Below, piece by piece: positions 1-12,600 of a DNA stretch of 64,000 bases. Location of the stretch: NCBI GenBank assembly GCA_914767715.1, contig OU612068.1:27342001-27406000 (forward strand), read 5' to 3'. The position numbers and the translations under genes are program-made. The DNA comes from Membranipora membranacea (taxonomy: Eukaryota > Bryozoa > Gymnolaemata > Cheilostomatida > Membraniporidae). Position 1 is the first letter of the stretch; each line of letters starts with the position of its first letter. The notes below the pieces were generated by a model that was given only the letters and a program-made list of their open reading frames with translations, had not been told where the DNA came from and ran no database searches.

Positions 1-664
1 AAGTTCGCTTATCCTTATGATAGATAACAATTTTGATATCATGTAGGGTACTTCTAGGATTCTTCGCTGTGTAGTCGATAGCTGTCTCAATCATACATCG
101 TGCTACATCCCGAGCTGGGTAATTCAGATTGCCAGTCCCAAAGACAGGAAAGGCAATAGATGAGTGTCTGGCAGAGGCAGCCTCAGTGAGGCAGCCACTG
201 ATCACCTGCTTGAGCACCTGTGAAATGACAGGTGGGCATACAATAATAAATACTAGGAGAGGCCATCAATCTTATCCAATGCCATGACTCACATAAAACT
301 CATAGAATATGCAAGTGTCAGCAGTCTATTTGACAAACAGCATGGGAATATGAATACCAGGAAGGATGTGAAAACATAAAGTTACAAGCAAAACAGAAAT
401 ACACAAAGCTAACCTTCCACTGTTTACAAGTAATACCTGAACAGTTGCTAGTCCTTTCCCCTCCCAAGGTGGTAAGCAGCAGTGCAAAATTAGTTTGCAG
501 GGCATGTTGAAACCTTTTGTCGATTTAATTTCCCCACACAGCATTGGAGCTAGGCTATTACATGCTTGCTGTAGTTTTGGTCCTGCCCTCTTAGAAATAA
601 CTGGTGCAACCTTTCCATAAATGAGGTCCATATCGTCGCGAACTGAATTCACTAGTGATTGTTC
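1..664 (-). other. Macro domain exons of the PARP14-like gene
   Basis: Two exons (664-437 and 217-1) encode one macro (ADP-ribose-binding) fold. The first half contains GKVAPVISKRAGPKLQQAC, matching the conserved helix after the first binding loop. The second half contains AFPVFGTGNLNYPARDVAR, the substrate-loop region typical of PARP14 macro modules. The usual asparagine-rich first loop (VNAAN-type) reads VNSVRDDMD here and the glycine-rich stretch is reduced to YGKV, so ligand binding may be altered. The domain is cut by the window edge. Confidence 0.82.
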
Positions 665-3600
665 CTTAATCAGAAAGCAAAAGAAACACTACAATTTGGA
701 TGCTGAGCGTGTATCACCAAGTTTCCATGGGCATTTGAAGGTCGATCTAGGCCGAGCTGGGCTGCAACCACCAACCTCAATTACCAAGTGAAAGGCATGT
801 AAACCAGAGACAGAGAGAAGTTTTTTTTTAAGTTTCAGCTCGATCTCTGATCATGGAATTGGAGGCAGTTGTCTATTGTGAACCGAGCGGTAACAAATCA
901 GTTAGATACAAATCGAGCTTAAATGCCCATGGAAGCGTAGTGTATGAGAAGTGCACTGTGTGGTGTTGAATACAGATTACAATGAACATTATTGAATTGA
1001 ATTATGAGGTCACTGTGGTTTGAAGCAATCATCAACTGATAGTCAAAGCACACAATAATACTTCTTACTAATGACCAAGTAATGAAATACCTCCCGGGTT
1101 GTGATATCATCTGATGTGATTTCGAGGTCAATCTTTTCTAGGATCCTTAGCTTTCTTTTGTTGCTGGTAGACCACTTGAGTGAATAATCAGAAACTAGAG
1201 AAAGAAGAGAAGATAGACAGAGGTGACAAGATCATTTGACTGAGCAGGGTACTGAAAATGAAAACTGTGTTGACAAGCCTTATCGGTCGGAGAAACCAAC
1301 CACCAACAAAGCGTGTCAATACAGGGTACTGAACAAAAAGACAAAAAAAAAGATTTTTATGATTCCATAACCAATAATTACGAGACTATGGAGACTACCT
1401 GCTTCATCATTTTGATGTTCCTTTGCAGCATCCGGTGGTGCAGACTGATTTCTGTCACGGATTTCCTTCTCATGTTCCTGATGATGATTCATATCAGCTT
1501 CCTTCTTCTTGTCTTCATGCAAAGTGATGATGCATTTGGTTTTGTCACCAATATTTTCAAAAAAATCCGGAAAACTTTTGCTATGCTGCACCATTGCTGG
1601 TTCATCCAATGTGTGTTCACCTTTACGCACGCTGTCATGCAATTTCTTGAGCTCACATATGGCATTGGCAATCGCGTCGCCTGTGCCATTGATTTCTATT
1701 CCTTCAGTGTCGTCCTCTCGTTTTAAGACAACATCAGATTCCAATTCTAAGTCATCTAAGCGTTGACTGTAAAACTTATACAAGTAAGAAACACGTCTGC
1801 CTTCCCCATGGAACATTGCCTTCCTTGTCAAGTTCTCCTCAAAAAATGTGTGGATTTCACTCAACACATGCTCTTTACGATACTTGAGTCCAACCAGTTT
1901 CAAAGCTGGTCTTTCACTTGATCCCTTTATTTGCAAAGGCTCAGCCAGTTTCTTGAGCTCCTTTTTTTTATCGCTCCATTCTGCGTTGTGCATCAGGTGC
2001 TCGTCCATTGGATGAAAATTGCTATCCTGTGGATATTCAGCCTCCCAAATCAAATCATTTAGGCAGTTCATAGCAAGCTCTGATTCTTCACTGCTCTCTG
2101 AATACATTGACACAGTCATGTTCTCTACCCTCCACACTGCTTTCACACTCTTATTCAGGAACTCAGTCAACAGGAATTCTTGAGCAAGCCTGGTTCCAAA
2201 AACCTTCATAAACATCGATTCCTTCTTCTCAGAGCACTTTGATTTCTCAATTTTACGGAAAATTTCAAGCATTTCATTTCGCGCGCTGTCTATCTTGGAT
2301 CGAGGTCCTGTCATCTCAACTGTCTGGTTATCCTGACATAGTTGGATTTCTGTCAGGCTGAAGCCTATCCTGATGTCATCTAATAATTTAATACGCTCCA
2401 GATATTCCATGTGGTGTCCCTCCACCGGTACTGAAACTGTTTGCGCTTCAGCTTTTTTCTTTTCTGCCTTGATCTGTGTTTGAAATAGGGTTTTCAGCTG
2501 TTGAATGATTAGCTTGTCATCCACGACACATACTTTGTTAGCTAGGAGTTTGTAGTTATGGTTCGTTGACTGGCCACAGACGCTTTCTATCAGATGGCTG
2601 ACTACCTGCTTGGTGAGCGGCTCTGTCATTAACACAGCACAGTGATCTCCGACAAAGCTGTCTACAAGGGTGTTCAGGGATTGCCATTGCTGAAGAAGTT
2701 GTCTTGGAAAAGAAAGAGGTTACATCGTGATAAGCATGTGATATACAGCGATACATGCGGTTTAGCAACTCTTTTCACCTATGGTGTACTCATATGGTGG
2801 TATAGATTGTCCCATTTGCCTTGTTTAATCTGAGAACAAATTCACTTTCAACATACCTAGTTATCATCAAAAAATCTAGGTCGCGCTTTGCATGGTGTTA
2901 CCGAAATCCTGATGAGACCTAGGGTTACCATATATCTGCGTACATGATAGTAACTGTTTATATCCCTTCTTGCTCAAAAATGTATACATGATACCATCAT
3001 GTACAAGACATAGACATACTACATAAACATTTCAACCAATCCAGATAATACCTGTCAATTTTTCAAATGAGAATCCGTGTTTCATTACCTGTTACTTGTT
3101 GCCTCTGACCCATGTGTAGTGATGAGGCCATCCTCTGACATATTGAACCCATGGCTGTGAAGATATGTTACAAGCTTGACGAAACCAGCAAGTTTGATAT
3201 CCAACAGACAGTCGAGTAAATCAGAATCAGCAATTATCTCCGAGAGTTGAGCTGTTTTATTGAAGACTGAAATAGCTTCCAGCCCAAGAAAATCAGTATG
3301 AACGGTGAGCTGGCTACATCCTTGTAGTTGCTGTTTCATTTGAAGAATGTCTATCCTACTAATAGCTGCAATCAAAGAAAAATATTATCAGTTTAAAAAG
3401 CAGAGAGTTACAATGCATAACAACAATACATTTTTACATGAGCAATTGTACCTGGTTTGCAATATATGGAACTCTTATACATTAGGTAAAATAACCTAGT
3501 AATAAGCATCATCAGCTATTACCTTGCAACACATCCGCCATATCATGGCAGATTTTCTTTCATGCCCCGATCAATCTAGGTTAGTGCTATTTTTACAGCT

Positions 3601-6600
3601 GCCAAAGCGGATTATGGCGAGCCTTAATCAATGAAGCATGATAATAGAGAAGAATTTGAAATCTTCTCGACAAGTCATATCTACAGCGATATCCGATCCA
3701 AGGAAAAATTACATTTGGGGGCGTCATGTATCCAACTTATTAGCTATATACCTGCCCATTTAGGACTCTACCAAGAGAGTATGTTTTGGTGGAAAATGTG
3801 TATATAAGCTCAGGTATTACTTTGTTGTATCACAATTTTGAAAAGCAGCTCTGGAAACCTTTAACATGAGATATTCCTCACCTTCGAACCCAATCCAAAT
3901 TTTCCACCTGTCAGAGGTGCCCTGGATCTGTTTCGCTGTAATCTGGTTACTCTCTGCACATCCGGATCTAGAGACTAGATCTCCGAGTTGATGCTCAATT
4001 GTCTCCTTGGTCAGTTCTCCAATAGCTAGTAGATATTCAGGTTTATCATCAGGGTGTATACTCAGGTCAGTGCAGTCCTTTATTCTTGTATTGTGCTGTC
4101 TGGACAGAGCGAGGCCAAAATCTGTCAAGTGAATAAATTATGATACATGTTGAAGCTAAGCCAGTATGAATTGTGTATTGAAGCAACTAACAACCTTGCA
4201 TCATGCTGTCTTCAAATTCTTACTAAAATATCTTTATCGCTACCATGAAAGCTTTTATCACAACACCCAACACTTTCATCAGACTGTAATAACGTTGCAT
4301 TGTGACCAGTCATGTGACCTGCAGGGAGCCATCAAAACAAGCAAATAAACAAAATCGAGAGGAGAGTTTTTTATCTGGCTATATCTCAGGAAGGTATGCG
4401 CATCCATCCTCAAAACCTTACAATTTGTTATTGGAGAAATTGATGGATATAATGCGAAAGTAAGAAGGTGATTAACCAATAAGCCCACTAGTTATGAATG
4501 AAAAACCATGGATAGAAGCATCAAAGGTGAGTTGCAGCGACCCCAAATGTTGCAATCAACTACAGTCGTGGAAATTTCGATCACAATGTCAGTTTTAACC
4601 ACACATGTCGTAATTCTTCCAAAATAAAAGCGGAACGGAACCCTCAACAGGCATCTGTAGACTATATTTGATAATTTGCCAAAATATCTCAGCCAGAAGA
4701 TAAATGTTGCCGTTACCACATCTGGATATTTCGTGCTCCTATCAGTCGTTAGACTTATGCAGCGGCAATCTGGTAATATATTTTGAATTTTTTGGGATAT
4801 TGTCTGTATTACTGACCTAAATATTTACATTGATAAGAGATACTTGTGTCACCTGGTACTCTTATCTAATGTTTGACGCACATACCATAGCACTAACTGG
4901 TACACTATTTAGAATTTATAGAGAACAAGTAGCACACTTTGGAGATTATCAAATACAGTATACATATGTGTATTGCTTTGTTTGAAGTTTTGATGATTGT
5001 TTTTGATCAAATTGTAACAAATATGGTTGAAATTTTGGACAATCGTTGTCAAAACAAAAATGTTGACTACAATGGTGGCTGGTTTCATTATTTGTGGCCA
5101 CAACAATTGTCATGAGGATTATCGAGCTTACCCAGTGGCTTGTAGAATTTGGCTACAGCCTTGGTGCAGCTGTCATCCAGTAGAATATCAGTGATAACGT
5201 TGTCAGATAGAGCAGATAAATAGAACTTGAGTTTCTCAGGGTCTAGCTCTGGTGTAAGTCCTGACACATGGAGAGAGAGGTTGTCATGATGATCCAGCAG
5301 TCTGTGACAATCCAGCTCTATGTCCAACTTTGATCCATTGAAGAAAATCGGTTTTTCCTGATGAAAATTGTACACTTTTTCTGCAACTAAATGCAAAACA
5401 AATTGTGCAAAAAATTGATAAAATCACATAATAGCAGCACAGATAGAACGAAAGGTCAGATGGCACAGCCAGTTCTCACAATGGTTAAATGTATGCTGTG
5501 CTACTATATATATAATAGGCACTGGCCAAACGAAAAACTGACAACAATGATATGATTTACGATTCAGGAGCGTGAATCAATATTCCCCCAAAAATGCCTT
5601 CTTGTGGGTTGCATACCTCTAACTCCAGTTGTCTTTTTAAAAAAAAACTAGCGATACCATCAATTTCATCTACTCTATCAATATGTTAATTACCAGTGCC
5701 ATCTGAGTAGGAGATCTTCACTTTGTTTAGGTCTGCAGATCGCTGCTTGATGTTGACGTATGATGTTAGCACATCACCATGTGTTTGAGATCTATCCGCC
5801 ATCATGGATTTCAATCCTTCAAGGTCTTTTGTAGCGATATTGCTGATGGATAGGGCTGGATATATCACCATGTCATTTTCTTCTGGTTAAAAAGAAACGT
5901 ACATCAGTTTCAGGTCTTACAACTGCAGTAAAAATTCTTCTCAGGGATTAATGTTTCATTACGGATGAAGACTGCAAATCGCAATTCAACAATGGCTACA
6001 GCTACACTGAATTATTGTGCTTCTAATTTCAGTGTAAAGCTCATTACCAGAACTAAATACTACCACATACACGGAAGGAACTGTCTATCGATGTTGGATA
6101 GATCGCCATAATCTCTAAATACTATTGATGAGCAGAATACCTGTGTGTTTACTGTAGAGAATAGGACCTCCGGGCTTACACAGTCCAACTTCTTTATAAT
6201 ACTCAGCGACCTCAAAGTTGTAGCCAGCATGGTTGTGAGACTTTCGTCTCGTTACTGTGGTCACATCTAGAATCAAGAATAATTATAATACAGAAAAATG
6301 AGCTTTATATAAGGATGATGAGATTTGCAAGTGTGGTTGAATTGACCCCTTCCGACTCTTCTTAGACTCACAAGTATGTTTTAATGTTCGGAAAATAACA
6401 AAACTGAAAACATGTCAAAAAACCAAGTCTTCAAACTGAGCAAATGACGCATGCTAATGATCATTTATCATGTCTTTCAGCGCAAATTTTCATCACATGA
6501 AAGTAAAAAAATCTTCAAAAGATCCCTTAACATTGGGATCACCATCATCATGAATAATCTGACCACAGATAATTTATATCCGTATTGCTAGGTCTTATGT

Positions 6601-9600
6601 TCTATCTAACAAGGCTCATGCATCAAATACGAGTCAGAGTAATCTCTAAGTTAGAAAACTACCCATGAACCATTTTGAACATAATTTTCTCAGATTTCAG
6701 GACTGTGCACAATCTATAATCTACACAACTGTATTAAGTTATTACCCAGAGCAGAGGGGAAGGTGATGATAAACAGATCTGATCTCTCTCCACTCCACTT
6801 GACTACACGACTCTTGTTGATACACCTGCTAAAGTAGCTCTCTAAGATACCCACTTGAATGGGTGGCTGTCTTGTCGATGAAACAGTTACTTGTATGGAT
6901 GTAGAGGGCTGTGCTTTTTCAATTCTGAGGATCTTACCGTGGAGATGAAAATCATTGAGAACGATCCTTTCTGACAATTCTTCCCAGTTTGAAAAATACA
7001 AACTTCAGTATTAACAGCCAAATATGACAGTAAAAATTTAATCCAACATCTAAAGGCTGACACGGAAATATGGATCAGAGACTTTTACAAAAAAAACCTA
7101 AAAAAATACAACTTTTTAACTTTGAGTCAGTAAATGTATCAAGCTTAGTTCTAGTGCTCTAATTCCACCTGGGTTGTCGGTAGTGGCATGCTTATATCAA
7201 CCACAGCCCAACATGTTGAGATTTAACACAAAACATTTCTATAACCAGTAGAATGTAGAATTGAATAGGAAATGAGAAATGAACCAACAATCAGGGAGTT
7301 GCATGAATAAGAATATTACCTAGTTTGGTGCAATCAAGAGGAATCTTGACAACAGCTCCATCACCGCTCTCAGATAAATGAATACTGGCTGGCCATAAAC
7401 TTGAGATGGATTTAAACCAGTAGTACAATGTTTCCTCATCAGCACCTAGTACATTATGGACGAGGAGTGTCATCATTGCCTTTGTGCCAGATAAATCTCT
7501 GGCTATGGACACTGACGGATTGAGTTTCTGACTTTGCTTCATGGCAGTTCTGCATCGACTGCCTTTCATGGAAAGCTCACTAGCATTGTCTGTACTTCCT
7601 GAAGTATGAAATGTAGCCAGCCAATTTATAATGCAGTTCTCTTCCATGGTGACTTTGGCTCTAAGTGATGTTTTACCATGGGCTTGCTGTTTTTAATCTA
7701 ATGGACAGACCATAATGATAGAGGCTGTTGTTCTCTTTAATGATTCATTAAAAATACTGATAATTTCAAAAGGAAAGTTTCCAGGTATCTGCTTTCAACC
7801 AAATCTTACTAGCAGGACTAAATGTCCAATGAAAACTGTTTTGCAATCAAGTTTAACTTTCATTATAGTATCACGGTCCGAAAAATATAAAAAATGGTTA
7901 GGTTGAGGAAAGAGGCTACCCCATTAGAAGACTTTGTTTGTATTAAGGGCTCATGATAATATTGAGTTGCATCACACTTTGAAATGATGATACCTAGGTC
8001 CATTAAGAGTTGGCGCATCTATAACTCCATGCTGAGGAGAGGATCTGCTGCATGGTTGGGAAGGCTTTATACGTTATTTTTCTCTATTGCCAACAACAAT
8101 AGAACCAACAAAAATCACTAGAACAGATGACCTGGACTGTTTACTCACCGTCCAGTGGAAAAGTGATCTGTACCTTACTCCCATCCTTCAGCTCATATGA
8201 TCTCCTAGTTACCAACTTACAAGCCACTGAAACGAGTTTAAAGTGTAAACTATATAATATGGTGGCAAAAAAACCAGGGTAGATTTGTATCAAATCCGCT
8301 AATGCCCGTGACCATACGTGCTCCAATCGCACTTGTCAATGTGCAAAGAGCGGCATCTGGTTATAGATGGTAAAGGTCATTAACATCATTGAATCAAGCT
8401 AACATCCATATGAGGAAAAACGAAGTGAGCATGTCGTACCTGAACATGTTTCAAGCTCCAATATTGCTTGATCATCAGAGAACGAAGAAAAAGTCACCTC
8501 CGCAGCAAAGGAACTCCGTGGTCCTAGAAAGCCTTTAAGCTTAGATCTGCTAAGGCGTGGCGTTTTAGGACCAGGTCTCGTTATGACCACAGTGTTTCCT
8601 AAATAAAAAGAAGACGAGTTTTTTTTAAACCGATATTCATTTCCTCTCATTTAACAGGAAAAAAGAAGACCAATATAAGCAAAAGATATCGGGCAAATCT
8701 GAGCTCAATCATCGTAGAAAACACATCTGATTGGCCTGGAGTTATAAAATCAATGGTGAACTGCTGCAGAGCCTGTTACTAAAATCTAGTCTAGCAGTTT
8801 CACTCATACTCTGAATGAATTGAGTGAGTATTCAATGTTCATTTTATGCATTGGAATGACAGTGAATTATCCTGCTCCTCAAAGACAACTGACAAACTAA
8901 AACATGTTACAGTCAAGTAGTACTGATGGAGTTTTGCTACATTTATTCCGTGAAAAGTTTCAAAGCTCTAATCAGCATAAGCTGGTGATGGCTTCGAATG
9001 AATATTTGAATTAATCATAGGTAAGGTGCTGCAACATGCACTAAACATCTGATGCTGCCATGAACTCTATCTTCATTATCATTATATGCTGCCCTAATAA
9101 TTTAGGACACTTTTGAAAATTATAAGCAGAATGTTCACGTTATATTCTTTATTTGCTAAACCCTGCTGACCAATTTGAATATTTTCTTCTCTCACAGTTG
9201 TTGCAGTCCAAATTGTTTTTTCTTGCTTGCCTATGCAGGATCTTTCATCCTTGGATGGCCAAAGCTGGCCATGCTTTGCATAGTTTTGCTCGGTTATATT
9301 TTTCTAAACGCTTGCCATGATTCAATGATTTTCATGATTTTTTTGCTAAAAGAAAATCAAGATCTAATCAATGAGTATGTATTTGGAGTAAAAGTTAAAT
9401 TGTGTGCCGTTTTCAAAGAATGAAAAAGGATGGTCCAGATAAGAAACCTACCTTTCAATAGAAGTCCAATGATTTTAGAATCAATCAGATAACAAAAGCT
9501 CACTCACCTGTGGTGCCAGCTTTGATTTGTAAATCGTACTGCAGAGTTTGCTTCTTGCTCATAACTAGGCCGATCTCTGCAATGGACAGAGTTCAACCTA

Positions 9601-12600
9601 TCATTGTGAACAGATCGATGCAGACATGGTAGGAGAGCAGCATTACGCTTACAGCAAAGATTGTTTTTTTTGCATTGATTTTTCTCGATAGCCTCACTGG
9701 AGACAACTCTCTTGTCTTCATTCGACACTAATTGTAGTTGTAAGGGATTAAAAGGCCGTTGAACGAATATATTTTACTGAAATATAAAAATGGTATCGAC
9801 AAATGATTATTTTGGGAAATGGAAATGTATTAGGATGGTTTTTTTGATGTAGCAATAACTTTTTTCTAGCGTGAGCTGTTCAGTTTGTTATTTCAATGTT
9901 AGATGTTTCATTTTTATCTAAATTTTCTACAGTCAGACAAATTGAGAACTTTAGAATTTGATTATAATCTATGGAACGCAATCTTTACAAATGCTTTAAA
10001 ACAGTTTAGTCATTTTGTGGGCCACACAATTAAAGTATAGATCACCACAGTATCAATCCATAACATGAACCAATGCCATGTTTACCTTCTGGTGTCATGT
10101 CAAATCTGAAACATTGCATGATCTCATCATATGACTGCTCATACTTAGTCGGTGTCCATCCTTCTAACTGATCTTTGAGATGGTCAGCAATACTCCCGTG
10201 GACCTCCTTTGTTGTCAACTTGTCGACCAGCTCAGAATTGATCTCAATATGTGCTAAGTGATATAAACATCATGCATATGAATATGATCGATGCGAAAAG
10301 CTTTCCTAGCTGTGGAAGATATATGTATTATGGACTGAGGCTTGGTATTGCAACTCCGTACATATGTGTTATTTCCTATTACTCTTTTCTATTCTTTGCA
10401 AGTTGAAGACATTAAATTAAACTGGGCTTTGTCATTGACCAACAAACAAAATGAGGATCATATTATTCTATACAACAACCATACACATTTAATGATTCTG
10501 TAATTCTGTAGACTCACTCTGTTGTTCTTTAGGAGTGACAGATTTCACCTCAGATGACTCACAGAACTCGGCTTTTACTTTCTTTGGTACGATTTTAAGT
10601 TTGTCTTGCCCCACCATCTTCCGTGCATCTGTAAACAGTTGAGATAAGACTAATAACTTCCTGATCCATCTAACAAAGCTAGATGAAGATCATAATTTCT
10701 CTGAACGAATACTATTTAGTAAGTCATTCTGTCAACTTACTTTTATGTTCTTTAGGAGTGACAGTTTTCTCCTCAGATCGCTCACAGAACTCCGATTTGA
10801 CTTTTTTTGTCACAATTTTAAGTTTGTCTTGCTCCACCAACTGTTGTGCATCTGTAAACAGTTGAGATAAGGCCATTAACATGCTGTTCCAGCTAACAGA
10901 GCTAGATGAAGTTCATAATATCTCTGTACGCATACTAGTGATGAGTTTGAGATTTAGCAAGTTATTCTGTGAACTTACTTTTTAGTTCTTTAGGAGTGAC
11001 AGTTTTCGCCTCAGATGGCTCACAGAACTCGGCTTTGAATTTCTTAGTCAAAATTTTGAGTTCGCCACGCTTCACCAACTGTTGTGCGTCTGTAAACAGT
11101 TGAGACAAGAGTAATAACATCCTGTTCAATCTAATAGAGCTAAGTTTTTTACAATCTAGATATAGTGGTCTTTCAAAATTTCCAGTTCCCGGCCACAGAA
11201 ATATCTAGAGTGATTAAAGACATCCGCATTGCTACTGGAATCGAGAATTTTAAATTGGTGAAATGAGACATACAGTCATGTAATCCCTGTTGAATCAAGA
11301 ACAAAACATTAACTCTAGGCTCAAAACATTTAATGCTTAGGGGGCTAGTACTTCTTTCTCAGTGATGAAAGCCCAATAATTAAAGCGCTTCTTGAACGCA
11401 CTCATTTTGTATTTTTAACAGTCACTGTGAAGACTGAATTTCTCCGCATTCACGTTGTCAGCAGATGTGTGTAGAAATGATTGCTTCATTTTCTAGAATC
11501 AATTGTTTAGAAGTTCAGTCTTACAGTGAATAAAAGTATATTAATAGTTTATCGGGCAAAAAAAACACCAACTGCACTAGCTCTCTGCCAATAAATTGCT
11601 TTAATCTTTGGCCAGTCAGCGATGGTGTAAAAGCGGTGCTGAGGTGGTTACTCAAAATCATCAATGTCTCTGATTCGTCAGAATTAGATGAATGTCCTAC
11701 CTTCAGCATTATCAAACTGGATAGTCAGGTTTGTGTCGTTTACTTTGGTGACAGTGCATCGCTCATACTCTCTAAACCACTCAGCTAGGATATCTGCTAA
11801 GCTGTCATTCCAAGTTAGCCGGACGGCTGGTAATTTAATATAACCAGAATCATATAAATAGTTGATGAATATAACATATGGATGGCACAATCGGTTAGCG
11901 CGCTTACTATTCAATTGGTGCTACAGGAGTTGTAGGTTTGAGTCCCACTGTGGGAGTTTTTGAGGTGATTGTTCCAGCCCCCAGCACCCTCGGGTGTATA
12001 GCTCTCCAGAATCATATAAATAATTGATGAATATAACATATGGATTGGTGAAGTTTCAGTTTGCAAGCGTTGCACAGATTGATGGTAGAAGCATTTCATT
12101 TTACCATTCTGGTTGAAATGTGATTGATAATGAAATGCTGTTACCAACAACCCCGACAACGGTTCAGTGGTCAACTGAGTCTGTGATGACAAGTCTGCAC
12201 ACCGTGCACACGTATGATTTACTCATTATCTTTTTGCAAAGGTCTTACATTATACTCGGCTGTGTAAATAATTCTCAAGGTTAACACGCAAACCACATAC
12301 TTGTCTTTTCAGATGGGTGACCTTTCTCTAAAGCATCCCTCTTAGGTTCAGCTTCATCAGTAGGTAAGGATGGTTCAGAAGAGTGTACAACCAAGTCTGA
12401 AGAGGCGGTCACTGGTCATCGGTAAGGGCAACATAAACATTTTACATTTGTACATTATTGATTCCTTGGGTTCCAGTTTTTCAATGGTTACCAGGAAGTA
12501 TGAGAGGTTTTACCAAGGAGTAACTAATGAACAGCAGAACCATCAGATTGACAAGGAATACTGTGATTCAGTCCTCAAAAAACTCTGGTTGTTTTAATAA

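Noticed and set aside
1313-1766. Plus-strand open frames antisense to the long KH-like exon
   Set aside because: Shadows of the real minus-strand exon, which is phase-linked to its neighbours.
6714-7001. Exon start at 6997-7001 just after a tactgaag acceptor
   Set aside because: It puts the exon in a frame with stops; the later acceptor before 6979 keeps the RRM-like frame open and in phase.
9175-9423. 82-residue plus-strand frame with hydrophobic stretches
   Set aside because: Lies within an AT-rich intron of the PARP14-like gene; no splice or coding support.
9504-9728. 74-residue minus-strand frame that looks like an exon of the PARP14-like gene
   Set aside because: Only 9508-9576 fits in phase with neighbours after a good internal acceptor (ccattgcag); the rest would be intron read-through.
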